64,000 nucleotides of DNA from an uncultured Armatimonadota bacterium (lineage in GTDB: Bacteria; Armatimonadota; Armatimonadia; Armatimonadales; Armatimonadaceae), in contig CAIVZM010000002.1 in assembly GCA_903910385.1 (NCBI GenBank), positions 1 to 64,000 on the forward strand, given 5' to 3'. The notes beneath the pieces are model-generated. The model searched no databases, was not told the origin of the DNA, and worked only from the letters and a program-made list of their open reading frames with translations. The position numbers and the translations under genes were made by a program. Of the stretch, positions 45,237-53,363 are shown piece by piece (positions within the stretch are counted from its first letter, which is position 1; each line of letters starts with the position of its first letter).

Positions 45237-46189
45237 GAGAGCTAATGCCTTCAGAACGGACGCTTTTTACGACGTCTTCCGCTATTGTTGCAGGATTAGG
45301 CGCCGCGCTCGCCTATTATTCTCTTTGCATCGAACCGTATCGCGTTCAATTGACTTTCCCGACTATCGTTGCGCCTAATCTTCCTGAAGCGCTCGAGGGA
45401 GCTACCATCCTGCTCCTGACCGATCCTCATGTCAGTGACTATGGAAAAAGGGAAAGTCTTGCGCTTTCTATCTTGCAGGAGATGGTTCAAAGCTACCCGG
45501 CGCCTGATCTGATGGTCTGGGGCGGCGACTACCTGCTGGGAACTGATTCTGTCATACCCGCGATGCGCTTCGTGAAAGATGCTTCCAGCCTGTTTCCACA
45601 CACCCCGCAGTATGCGATTCTGGGAAATGCAGAGCATAAATTCGGAATAGCCCAACAACGGACATTGCATCAGCAAATGCGCGCAATGGGTCTTCGCCTG
45701 CTGATCAATGCATGGGAACCACTTGTCATTCGCGGTGAATCGATCAATATCATCGGTGTCGATGATCCCTATTATGGTCATGCTGACCTCGTCGAAGCGA
45801 TGAGGGGAGCATCGGTGGGCGAAACATTCACTTTGCTGCTCTCGCACTCTCCCCAACTGGCGGTTCAAGCGGCGCGATTGGGAATCGATTTGATGCTGTC
45901 CGGTCACACGCATGGGGGACAGGTGCGCCTTCCAGTGATCGGCCCCCTCAAAACGCAGAACCCGTTGAGTCGCCGTGTCGATCAGGGGTACTTTGATCGC
46001 GCCAGAATGCAGAAGGCCCTCGGCTTCGATCCGGGGGGCGATATGGCAACCTTTATATCGCGTGGTCTGGGATCCGCGAATGTGCCTCGTATTCGCTCTT
46101 TGACGCCGCGATTTCTGTGCCTGCCGGAGATCGCACTGCTGACATTGTCGCAGCGCCACTCTTTCTCATCAGCGCCTGATTGGCGATAG
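45233..46189 (+). CDS. Calcineurin-like metallophosphoesterase (YkuE type)
   Basis: A 318-residue protein with an N-terminal membrane anchor (about 12-32) and a phosphoesterase domain outside. The metal motifs are TDPHVSD (D64, H66), GGDYLLG (D99), GNAEHKFG (N132), LLSHSP and SGHTHGGQVRLP. The usual GNH(D/E) motif reads GNAEH, so the general-acid His is replaced by Ala133, with a His two places later. YkuE-like proteins act on lipid or cell-wall phosphates. It is translationally coupled to the glycosyltransferase, which suggests a shared lipid-linked sugar substrate. The gene is convergent with hemX. Confidence 0.9.
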   Translation: MRELMPSERTLFTTSSAIVAGLGAALAYYSLCIEPYRVQLTFPTIVAPNLPEALEGATILLLTDPHVSDYGKRESLALSILQEMVQSYPAPDLMVWGGDYLLGTDSVIPAMRFVKDASSLFPHTPQYAILGNAEHKFGIAQQRTLHQQMRAMGLRLLINAWEPLVIRGESINIIGVDDPYYGHADLVEAMRGASVGETFTLLLSHSPQLAVQAARLGIDLMLSGHTHGGQVRLPVIGPLKTQNPLSRRVDQGYFDRARMQKALGFDPGGDMATFISRGLGSANVPRIRSLTPRFLCLPEIALLTLSQRHSFSSAPDWR

Positions 46190-46195
46190 TCTCCT

Positions 46196-47029
46196 TTATC
46201 CGAAGCGATGGGCATTGGACGGAATGAGAAAGAGCAACAAGCATAACGGAAGTCCTGCCAGAAGAATTCCTGCAGTACGGACCGGCGTCCAGTTCAACAC
46301 CAGTCGGGCGATCAAATAAACTCCGTAGATTAACCACACCATGAAGGCGAGAAGCGTTTTGGGGTCGGTAAGCCATCCTTCGGGAAGCCCGCCGCGAACG
46401 GCAGGCGTCAGTCCCGCAAGAATACCCAGCGTCAGAAGCGGGAATCCGATAGAGACCAGCGTGAATGCGGTTGATTCGATCAGTCGAAGAGAAGGAAGAC
46501 GATCCAGCCACTTCAACCCATTCTTCGATTTCAGTATTCGATGCTCGATCAGGTAAAACGCCGCACAACAGAAAGCAAGCACAAAGGCGGCAATAGAAGC
46601 GATAATGGCGGTTATATGCAGAGAAATCACGTTAGAGGCAAGAAGTTCCTCGTGATGGTCTGCCACGTTTGCTCCCGGCGCATGGTGTCCGCCCAGAGCA
46701 GCGCCGAGTAAAACCAGAAGAAAGGAAAGACCAAGTGCGAATGGGCCAGCAACTGACAGTTTCCAGAATGCTTCAGTAATCAGAAAGGCTATCGCCAGAC
46801 TCCAGGCAAGCAACGAAAGAGATTCCGCCGGCGATGTGAAGGGCGCTCGGTGCAGTTCCATGCAACGAAGACCGATGGCAGCGAAATGGCACAATGCTCC
46901 TCCGATTCCAGCGATCCTACCTATCGTCAGCAACAGGGGACGTCGCAGTAACAGGTTCGCCGCCAGCAACGCTGCGCCAGCGAGATACAAAATGACGGTC
47001 AGAGTCAAACATAGACCACTTCCTGTCAT
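46196..47029 (-). CDS. hemX: HemX/CcsA-like cytochrome c assembly-type membrane protein
   Basis: A 277-residue protein with eight membrane helices of the CcmC/CcsA/HemX family. In the third quarter of the protein, ASNVISLHITAIIASIAAFVLAFCCAAFYLIEHR is the family segment with the conserved His. A second His-rich loop (LGGHHAPGANVADHHEE) lies outside, where CcsA proteins have the WWD motif; no WWD motif is seen, which favours HemX over true CcsA. In Bacillus, HemX follows hemA and lowers its level. The gene overlaps the end of hemA by 4 bases, supporting that role here. Confidence 0.85.
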   Translation of the reverse strand: MTGSGLCLTLTVILYLAGAALLAANLLLRRPLLLTIGRIAGIGGALCHFAAIGLRCMELHRAPFTSPAESLSLLAWSLAIAFLITEAFWKLSVAGPFALGLSFLLVLLGAALGGHHAPGANVADHHEELLASNVISLHITAIIASIAAFVLAFCCAAFYLIEHRILKSKNGLKWLDRLPSLRLIESTAFTLVSIGFPLLTLGILAGLTPAVRGGLPEGWLTDPKTLLAFMVWLIYGVYLIARLVLNWTPVRTAGILLAGLPLCLLLFLIPSNAHRFG

Positions 47030-48372
47030 TGTCGTTCTCCAATCGCCTGCATCGAAGCGGGAATTTCGTCCGAAGGTTTAACCTCCTCATTATCCAATCC
47101 GAACAACTCGCGGGCTGCCGCGATTTTCATCGCGGAATCTTCGGCATCTCCTGCGGCATATTCCTTGATCTTGACGGTTGGAGAATGGAGCGTTTTATTC
47201 TCTACCGCTGTCGCAAACGCTTCTATCGCTTTCCAATCTTCCGGTGAAAGGTGAGGAAGACGTTTCTGTAATCGGGTCAGTTCTGATGCAAAAATAGCGC
47301 GTTGCTTCGACCGCAGGGAATTGAGAATAGGCGTTGCTGCTTCACGCGATTTCTGGCGGGCGGTATAGGCGCGGGCTTCCTCATGGATCATTGTCTCCGC
47401 ATGGACAGCGCGACGGCGTCGTTCCGCAAGATCCGATTCAATAAGTTGTTGTAAATCGTCAATATCATACAGGTAAACATCATCCAGTTCACCGACGGAC
47501 GATTCAATATCACGGGGAACGGCGATATCGATCAGGAATAGCGGGTCTCGGCGTCGTCGTTTCTTCAAGACGTTCTCCACCATGACGCGAGTCACAATGG
47601 GATGCGGCGATGAGGTCGATGAAATGACGATGTCCGCTGTCGCTAAAAACTCCGGGAATCGATCGTAATGTATGGCGCGACCGTTTAGCGATTCCGCAAG
47701 CTGTATAGCGCGATCATAAGTGCGATTCGCCACAAGAATAGAAGAAACGCCGAAAGAGGTCAGATGGCGTGCAGTGGTTTCGCTCATGTCGCCTGCGCCA
47801 AGAAGTAACACGGTTCTGCCGGAGCCTGCGCCAAAGATATTTCGCGCCACATCCGCTGCGGCATGACCCACGGAAAACGCACCTCGTCCCAGGTCTAACT
47901 CGGTACGAATCCGCTTGGCGACCCGGAGCGCTTCATGAAAAAGCGAATTGAGATTCGGACCGCAAAGTCCCGCTTCTGTCGCGGTGGCATAGGCTTCCTT
48001 AACCTGTCGCGCTACGTCCGTCTCTCCAAGAATCATGCTGTCCAGACCAGAAGCGACTCTGAACAGATGCTCCGCCGCTTTATGTCCACGCCGTTCATTC
48101 AGGTAAGGGCGTAAGTCGTCGAGATTTCCCTCGCCCCGTGCCGACAGTAAAATTTCTATTAGGGAGTCCGATGAAATCTCCAAAGCCGACGAAACAAACC
48201 ATTCCGTGCGGTTACAGGTGGATATCAGGACGCACTCCGCCTCATTCCTCAGTGCGTCTTTGAAATAGGCTAAAGCCCTTTGCAATGCGCCCGATGATGT
48301 GAAGGCGAGTCGTTCGCGCATTTCTACCGGAGCGCCCGTGCTATGGGAAAGACCGACTACGGTAAGAGGCAT
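47026..48372 (-). CDS. hemA: Glutamyl-tRNA reductase
   Basis: Reduces glutamyl-tRNA to glutamate-1-semialdehyde, the first step of C5-pathway tetrapyrrole synthesis. The 448-residue product shows VVGLSHSTGAPVEMRERLAF, the catalytic Cys53 in ISTCNRTE, RVASGLDSMILGETDVARQVKEAY, the NADPH loop VLLLGAGDMSETTARHL, DIVISSTSSPHPI and FLIDIAVPRDIE. It overlaps the upstream precorrin-2 dehydrogenase gene by 16 bases and hemX downstream by 4, making a tight three-gene unit. The other early heme genes (hemB, hemC, hemD, hemL) are not in the window. Confidence 0.97.
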   Translation of the reverse strand: MPLTVVGLSHSTGAPVEMRERLAFTSSGALQRALAYFKDALRNEAECVLISTCNRTEWFVSSALEISSDSLIEILLSARGEGNLDDLRPYLNERRGHKAAEHLFRVASGLDSMILGETDVARQVKEAYATATEAGLCGPNLNSLFHEALRVAKRIRTELDLGRGAFSVGHAAADVARNIFGAGSGRTVLLLGAGDMSETTARHLTSFGVSSILVANRTYDRAIQLAESLNGRAIHYDRFPEFLATADIVISSTSSPHPIVTRVMVENVLKKRRRRDPLFLIDIAVPRDIESSVGELDDVYLYDIDDLQQLIESDLAERRRRAVHAETMIHEEARAYTARQKSREAATPILNSLRSKQRAIFASELTRLQKRLPHLSPEDWKAIEAFATAVENKTLHSPTVKIKEYAAGDAEDSAMKIAAARELFGLDNEEVKPSDEIPASMQAIGERQ

Positions 48373-49001
48373 TTCAGCGCCTCCTCTTCCGCAGTATCTT
48401 GCTCACCGGCTTTTATCTTTTCCCGGAGGGAATCCATCGCCACGAGTTTTCGCAACGCATTTGCACGCAGTTCCGGCTCCGGGATTTCATTCTTCGCTCG
48501 TTCGCGCATCTTCCTCAGCAATTCTACGTAATCGATCCATTCTGGCCCAAAATAAAGTTCCATCTCACGACGTAATCGCGCCGTGAGCGCAGGTCCAGCG
48601 CCCCCTGTCGTTAACGCTATTGTCAAATCGCCGCGACGAATAACTGCCATCGTGGAAAAATCGCCGGATTCTTCCAGAGCGTCACCTGCGATATTGACCA
48701 GGGAACCCTGCTCCTGCCCCGCCACCGCCACCGTTGCATTCACTTCTGGAGAGTCCGTTGCGGCGATTACCAGAAACGCATCAGTCAGATGTTGCGGGGC
48801 GAATGCGACAGGACAATACTGCAACACTCCTGCTGTCGCTGCGTTCCTCAATTCCAGTGTCGCTTCCGGCGAGACAACCGTTACCAATGCGCCAGATTCC
48901 GCAAGCGCTAACGCCTTGCGCGTTCCTACCTTACCGCCTCCGATGACGATGCACTTTTTCGAGGAGATATTGAGCGCGACCGGATAAAGCGATGAAGACA
49001 T
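48357..49001 (-). CDS. Precorrin-2 dehydrogenase / sirohydrochlorin ferrochelatase-like
   Basis: A 214-residue NAD-dependent enzyme of siroheme synthesis (Met8p/SirC type, like the N-terminal part of CysG). Marks are YPVALNISSKKCIVIGGGKVGTRKALALAESGA at the N-terminus, FLVIAATDSPEVNATVA, VNIAGD, FSTMAVIRRGDLTIALTTGGAGPALTARLRREME and a helical C-terminal domain. It commonly precedes hemA. It heads the minus-strand unit; a TATAAT lies 10 bases before the ATG. Confidence 0.93.
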   Translation of the reverse strand: MSSSLYPVALNISSKKCIVIGGGKVGTRKALALAESGALVTVVSPEATLELRNAATAGVLQYCPVAFAPQHLTDAFLVIAATDSPEVNATVAVAGQEQGSLVNIAGDALEESGDFSTMAVIRRGDLTIALTTGGAGPALTARLRREMELYFGPEWIDYVELLRKMRERAKNEIPEPELRANALRKLVAMDSLREKIKAGEQDTAEEEALKCLLP

Positions 49002-49011
49002 TTCACTGGAA

Positions 49012-49017
49012 ATTATA
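49012..49017 (-). promoter_or_regulatory. TATAAT before precorrin-2 dehydrogenase gene
   Basis: On the minus strand a perfect TATAAT lies 10 bases before the ATG at 49001, leaving at most a few leader bases. Confidence 0.45.
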
Positions 49018-49022
49018 TCGCT

Positions 49023-49826
49023 TCACAGACGTCCCCCGGTTAATTCCTCTTCGCGTCTGTCTGCCGCCGCTACCAGAGCGCTGGCAAGATCCGCATACCT
49101 CGGAGGAGCGCCGGGGAGGAAGGTAATGTTCAACCTACCAACGATAGGAGCGATCAGACGGTAGCCCAGACGTTCGGAATCGTCCGCATCCATTTGCCAG
49201 CGACGGACGGCGAATCGGCGCAATAGCTCCAGTTCTTCCGTCGTCAAAATGTCGTAAGGGTTATGAAACCCGTTCGGAAGCTGACCGCTAAACTGTGGGG
49301 CGATGCTATCGCGTGAACCGGAATGAATGCCCATCCGGCGATTTTGCTCCTTGATCACGATGGTTCCCCCCGCCAGATCGCCTAGACGTTTATATTGCGA
49401 GTGGAAAAAAGAACTGGCTCCGCCGACGGCATAGAGTAGCGGAAGCGAATCGACGATCCGCAGAAGGTTTCGGGTTGCAATATTGAAAAAGGTGGCAGGA
49501 TATCCGCCATCGCGAACGACTCTGATTTTCAGCGCCCGTTTTCCCGGTGTCTGTCCGTTCCAGATCGATTCGAAGAGTAAAAAATAGCCAAACCAGATAA
49601 GAAAAAGGGATATGAGCGCAATTGCGCCGAGGACGCTTTCCCCGCCCGCAATACCGGATTTACCGCCGAGCGAGGAGGTGATACCTAGTATGATCAACAG
49701 GGCTATAATGAGAATGAGTTGAAGCGTCAAGTCGATCAGATACGCGCCGAAACGAGTACCCAGTCCCGCGAGTTCAAAGCGAAGGGGGACATTCTCTGGT
49801 GTGATGACGGTAACAATCCGAGGCAT
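49023..49826 (-). CDS. RDD family membrane protein
   Basis: A 267-residue integral membrane protein. It shows the RDD signature at LGTRFGAYLIDLTLQLILIIALLI, where Arg and Asp are spaced as usual, and QTPGKRALKIRVVRDGGYPAT with IATRNLLRIVDSLP. Three to four membrane helices lie in residues 25-150. The last 110 residues are cytoplasmic and include a helical segment (YDILTTEELELLRRFAVRRW) often seen in RDD proteins. The function is uncertain; some act as transporters. It is divergent from the SpoIIM-like gene, a pairing often seen in bacterial genomes. Confidence 0.9.
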   Translation of the reverse strand: MPRIVTVITPENVPLRFELAGLGTRFGAYLIDLTLQLILIIALLIILGITSSLGGKSGIAGGESVLGAIALISLFLIWFGYFLLFESIWNGQTPGKRALKIRVVRDGGYPATFFNIATRNLLRIVDSLPLLYAVGGASSFFHSQYKRLGDLAGGTIVIKEQNRRMGIHSGSRDSIAPQFSGQLPNGFHNPYDILTTEELELLRRFAVRRWQMDADDSERLGYRLIAPIVGRLNITFLPGAPPRYADLASALVAAADRREEELTGGRL

Positions 49827-49832
49827 GGATCT

Positions 49833-49838
49833 ATTATA
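49833..49838 (-). promoter_or_regulatory. TATAAT before RDD gene
   Basis: On the minus strand TATAAT lies exactly 6 bases before the ATG at 49826, so the first transcribed base would be at or next to the start codon. Confidence 0.5.
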
Positions 49839-49868
49839 ACCGAAAGCGAGAACGGAAAGTCGTAAATT

Positions 49869-50858
49869 ATGGCAGGAATCACCGAGTTCGTGGAGCGGAG
49901 ACGTTCATCCTGGGAGCGACTCAACGAAATTTTATTACGAGCCGGGAGCAGGGAAGGCGTCAAGCGTCTCTCTCGCGACGATCTCAAAGCGCTTGGCCCA
50001 CTGTACCGTCGCGCATCCGCCGATCTTGCCTATGTTCGACTGCGGGGCGATGATTCGGGAATTACGGAATATCTGAATGAACTGGTGACTCGCGCCCATG
50101 GTCTCCTCTATGCGGATCAGGGACCGGGATGGGCTCGGTTGTGGAAATTTATCGCGGACGGATTACCGCGCCTGATGTATCGGCGACGCGCATATATTTT
50201 TGCCGCCTTCGCCATCTTTACCTTCGGGGGGATTCTGGGAGCGGCGTTGACATACCATGATCCCTCGGTAGGGTCCATCTTTCTGGGAGAACGAGCGAAC
50301 GAGACCACCTTTTACAAAGATTTGCCTAACACACTCAAAGACGGCGAACGTCCCACCTTCGCCGCTGTGCTCATGACTAACAATATCAGGGTCGGATTTC
50401 TGGCGTTCGCTTTCGGGATAGCTGGAGGATTACCGAGTCTTCTGTTGTTGTTTTACAATGGACTTCCTATCGGTTCACTGGCGGTACTGCAGCAAAAGGC
50501 GGGATACAGCGTTGAGCTATGGTCTTTCATTCTGCCGCACGGCATACTGGAACTATTCGCCATTTTTGTCGCAGGGGCGGCAGGAATGATCATCGGTCAC
50601 GCTGTTGTGGCGCCGGGAGAATTGACCCGCCGGGACGCTTTGACGCTCGCTTCTCAGGATGCCGTCCGCTTGATTATGGGGACAGCAGGGATGCTGGTCA
50701 TTGCGGGAATGATCGAGTCTTTCATCAGCCCCACAGCATTGCCACCCGCCGCAAAGTTTGTGTTTGCCGGGTTTATGACACTGGCGCTGGCGGCTTATCT
50801 CAAGCGAGGAAATATAAAAAACGCCGGGGAGCAGGAACGGATTCCTGCTCCCCGGTAA
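49869..50858 (+). CDS. SpoIIM-family (stage II sporulation protein M-like) membrane protein
   Basis: A 329-residue protein with a cytoplasmic helical N-terminus (about 1-95; FVERRRSSWERLNEILLRAG, LYRRASADLAYVR) and five to six membrane helices. The core family phrases are ILTNN-like AVLMTNNIRVGFLAFAFGIAGGLPSLLLLFYNG and FILPHGILELFAIFVAGAAGMIIGHA. The family is widespread in non-sporulating bacteria, where it goes with RDD, MoxR and DUF58 genes; nothing here implies sporulation. The divergent partner is the RDD gene 42 bases away. The last codons lie inside a strong terminator stem. Confidence 0.92.
   Translation: MAGITEFVERRRSSWERLNEILLRAGSREGVKRLSRDDLKALGPLYRRASADLAYVRLRGDDSGITEYLNELVTRAHGLLYADQGPGWARLWKFIADGLPRLMYRRRAYIFAAFAIFTFGGILGAALTYHDPSVGSIFLGERANETTFYKDLPNTLKDGERPTFAAVLMTNNIRVGFLAFAFGIAGGLPSLLLLFYNGLPIGSLAVLQQKAGYSVELWSFILPHGILELFAIFVAGAAGMIIGHAVVAPGELTRRDALTLASQDAVRLIMGTAGMLVIAGMIESFISPTALPPAAKFVFAGFMTLALAAYLKRGNIKNAGEQERIPAPR
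50824..50855. terminator. Perfect 14-bp hairpin inside the end of the SpoIIM-like gene
   Basis: CCGGGGAGCAGGAA pairs exactly with TTCCTGCTCCCCGG around CGGA. The stem encodes the protein's final residues (AGEQERIPAPR) and ends 3 bases before the end of the stop codon. It lies between two convergent genes; TAATGTTTGT follows on the plus strand. Confidence 0.75.
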
Positions 50859-50880
50859 TGTTTGTCAGAGACTTTCCCAC

Positions 50881-51993
50881 TTAACGATTCGCGGGAGGCG
50901 TCGCCGATGCCGTCGGACTCGGCGACGGGAAGAAACGTGTGGTGATGTCGCGGAAAGTAACGACGACGAACAACGTCGCCAGAACCGCAAGACCGCCCAA
51001 CATCACGCGCTCCGTTTGACGCGGCGTCAATTTTCGTCGTCGAATCGCCTCGAGCGCGAACAGCATCAAGTACCCGCCGTCGAGAACCGGAATGGGAAGG
51101 AGATTCGCCAACCCAAGCGAGAGGGAAAGCGAACCGAGAAGTTCCATAGGTGGGCCGAGCCCGCCGATTTCCGCCACTTTCTGTGTCGTGTCAAAAATCG
51201 CTACCGGTCCGGAGACATTATCTTTGATCTCGCCGGATCGGACAAGTCGAGTCATTTGTTGGAACCAGGAACCCGTCGCTTCAGTTCCCAACTGGAAAGA
51301 TTCACCCAGACTCATACGGCGAAAGGGGCTTTTCATGTCGGGGAGTTCCCGAAACGCCACACCGATACGCCCGATTTTCACGCCGCCTTCCGTCTCTTCA
51401 CGAGGCGTCAAGGTCAGATCACGCGTCGAACCATTTTCGCTTTTGAGGGTCATTACCAGAGGTTTGTTCGGCGAATTCCGAATTTCCTCGATGGCGGATT
51501 GCGTATTTGCAGTGCGTTTTCCATTGAGAGCGATGAGCGACTCGCCTGCACGGACGCCCGCCGCCGCCGCCACACTCCCATTGACTACCTGAGCGGCGAC
51601 GATATCTCTCTTAGTCGGCTCCCCTACAGTGACCCCGATCAGGCACAACGTCAACCAGCCAAACAGGAGAGAGAACAACGGCCCGGCAAGAATGACAATG
51701 AATCGCTGATAAAGGGGGCGAGAATTGAACCCGTCCTTTACCGGAGTCGCGTTGTCATTCGCATCCTCCAGTTCCATCCCGGTAATTTTGACAAAACCGC
51801 CCAGCGGAATGGGATGGATGGTGTATTCGGTCTGACCGTCATAGTAGAGGCGAAGCTTTCCCGGGCCGAACCCGAGAGCGAATTCTTCAACCCGCATTCG
51901 AAAGGATCGCGCCGCAAGAAAGTGACCCAATTCATGGAAGAAAACCAGAATTGCGAACACTACCAAAAAGACGAAAATGCCATAGAGGGTCAT
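50881..51993 (-). CDS. rseP: Site-2 membrane metalloprotease RseP
   Basis: M50 intramembrane zinc protease that cleaves membrane-bound regulators and leftover signal peptides. The 370-residue product shows the zinc motif FFHELGHFLAAR (H20, E21, H24) in TM1, GFVKITGM, a PDZ domain (about 125-210, VAAAAGVRAGESLIALNGK), and the third ligand in LLPIPVLDGGYLML. E. coli RseP has two PDZ domains; this shorter form has one, as in Gram-positive RasP-like proteins and many others. It follows dxr after 27 bases, a common order. Confidence 0.95.
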   Translation of the reverse strand: MTLYGIFVFLVVFAILVFFHELGHFLAARSFRMRVEEFALGFGPGKLRLYYDGQTEYTIHPIPLGGFVKITGMELEDANDNATPVKDGFNSRPLYQRFIVILAGPLFSLLFGWLTLCLIGVTVGEPTKRDIVAAQVVNGSVAAAAGVRAGESLIALNGKRTANTQSAIEEIRNSPNKPLVMTLKSENGSTRDLTLTPREETEGGVKIGRIGVAFRELPDMKSPFRRMSLGESFQLGTEATGSWFQQMTRLVRSGEIKDNVSGPVAIFDTTQKVAEIGGLGPPMELLGSLSLSLGLANLLPIPVLDGGYLMLFALEAIRRRKLTPRQTERVMLGGLAVLATLFVVVTFRDITTRFFPSPSPTASATPPANR

Positions 51994-52020
51994 AAGGTGC
52001 TTGTTGTCTCCCGCCGCATA

Positions 52021-53214
52021 TCAAAAAGACGCTGGAATAGCGCCGGTGCTACTTTCGATGTATTTACGCGCCGCAAGGTCTGCAGCTTGAATCGTCTCCA
52101 AATCGGTGGCAGGTTGTGAAGCAATCGTTTCCCGCGCCGCCGCGACCAGACGACAGATATCGGTGAATCCGATACGCCGGTTCAGAAAAGCAGCCACTGC
52201 CGCTTCATTTGCCGCGTTCAAAATCGCCGGGGCGGTTCCTCCCGCAGAATAAGCGTCTCGCGCCAGATTCAACGCCGGAAAACGCTCTGTGTCCGGTTCC
52301 TCGAAACTCAGATTACCGATTTCGGACGGTTTGAAGCGTGGTAGTTCGATATCGTACTTTTCCGGGTGCATCAGAGCGATCTGAATGGGAAGACGCATAT
52401 CGGGCAGTCCCAGTTGCGCCAGAACCGCACCGTCTGTCAATTCCACCAGGGAATGAATCACACTTTGAGGATGCACTACCACGCCGATCTTTTCCTGAGG
52501 AACGTTAAAAAGGTAACAAGCCTCGATAATTTCCAGACCCTTGTTCATCAAGGTTGCAGAATCGATCGTGATCTTCGATCCCATCGACCAGGTAGGGTGC
52601 TTCAAAGCATCCTCGACCGTCGCAGAAGATATACGCTCTTTGTCCCAGGTGCGAAAAGGCCCGCCTGAAGCGGTCAGGTGGAGTCGGGCGATCTGCTCGG
52701 GACGATATCCCTGCAGACACTGGAACAATGCTGAATGCTCCGAGTCTATCGGCAACAGCTCTGCGCCATATTTACGGGCGGTAGTGGTCACCAGTTCCCC
52801 GGCGGCGACAAGAGTTTCTTTAGTCGCCAGACAGATTCGCTTTCCAGCCCGGCACGCCGCCAGAGTCGCTTCCAGAGCGGCAGCGCCAGCCACGGCGACA
52901 ACGACGGTATCTGAATCTGGAGAACCCGCCATTTCTATCATCGCCTGTGGACCGGTAGCGATTTGCGTTTGAAATCCCTGTAAAGCGCCCGTTAGATCCA
53001 TTTCCCGTGTGGCATCAGTAGTGACGACAGAAGAAACGTTAAATTCTCGCGCTTGCCTTGCCAGCAGGGAGACATTGCTTCGTGCCGCCAGACCGACAAC
53101 ACGAATGCGTTTCTGACCAAGTCGCATCGCAACATCGAGCGTTTGCGTTCCAATGGAGCCGGTCGAACCCAGTATGACAACCCGACGCGATTTGCCTTCC
53201 GTATGCGGAAACAT
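52021..53214 (-). CDS. dxr: 1-deoxy-D-xylulose 5-phosphate reductoisomerase
   Basis: Second step of the MEP isoprenoid pathway; converts DXP to MEP with NADPH and a divalent metal. The 397-residue product shows VVILGSTGSIGTQTLDVA (NADPH loop), CLATKETLVAAGEL, the metal-binding LLPIDSEHSALFQCL, LTASGGPF, HPTWSMGSKITIDSATLMNKGLE and VVHPQSVIHSLVEL. With ispE 4 kb away, it shows the organism uses the MEP route, which feeds undecaprenyl phosphate for mraY. Confidence 0.97.
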   Translation of the reverse strand: MFPHTEGKSRRVVILGSTGSIGTQTLDVAMRLGQKRIRVVGLAARSNVSLLARQAREFNVSSVVTTDATREMDLTGALQGFQTQIATGPQAMIEMAGSPDSDTVVVAVAGAAALEATLAACRAGKRICLATKETLVAAGELVTTTARKYGAELLPIDSEHSALFQCLQGYRPEQIARLHLTASGGPFRTWDKERISSATVEDALKHPTWSMGSKITIDSATLMNKGLEIIEACYLFNVPQEKIGVVVHPQSVIHSLVELTDGAVLAQLGLPDMRLPIQIALMHPEKYDIELPRFKPSEIGNLSFEEPDTERFPALNLARDAYSAGGTAPAILNAANEAAVAAFLNRRIGFTDICRLVAAARETIASQPATDLETIQAADLAARKYIESSTGAIPASF

Positions 53215-53220
53215 ATTGCT

Positions 53221-53226
53221 ATTGTA
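53221..53226 (-). promoter_or_regulatory. TACAAT -10-like box before dxr
   Basis: On the minus strand TACAAT lies 6 bases before the dxr ATG with no Shine-Dalgarno. Confidence 0.45.
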
Positions 53227-53363
53227 TCCCGTTCATGCCCTCTTGTCGTAGATGTCGTGGAAAATTCCCCAGTCAACGCAACTTTCCAGCGTCTGTGGCG
53301 TCTCTGATGTCAAATGTTGATTTGGAACGGCTCTTGCGTCGCCCAAAGCAAGGATATGAAAAT

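Noticed and set aside
45296-46159. 287-codon frame antisense to the metallophosphoesterase gene
   Set aside because: Shadow frame with no recognisable domain; the sense frame carries the metal-binding motifs.
49869-50858. SpoIIM likeness taken as evidence of sporulation
   Set aside because: The family is common in non-sporulating bacteria next to RDD genes, and no other sporulation gene is present.
51016-52119. 367-codon frame antisense to rseP
   Set aside because: It mirrors the well-supported rseP codons; the length is a by-product of codon bias. No motif or start signal.
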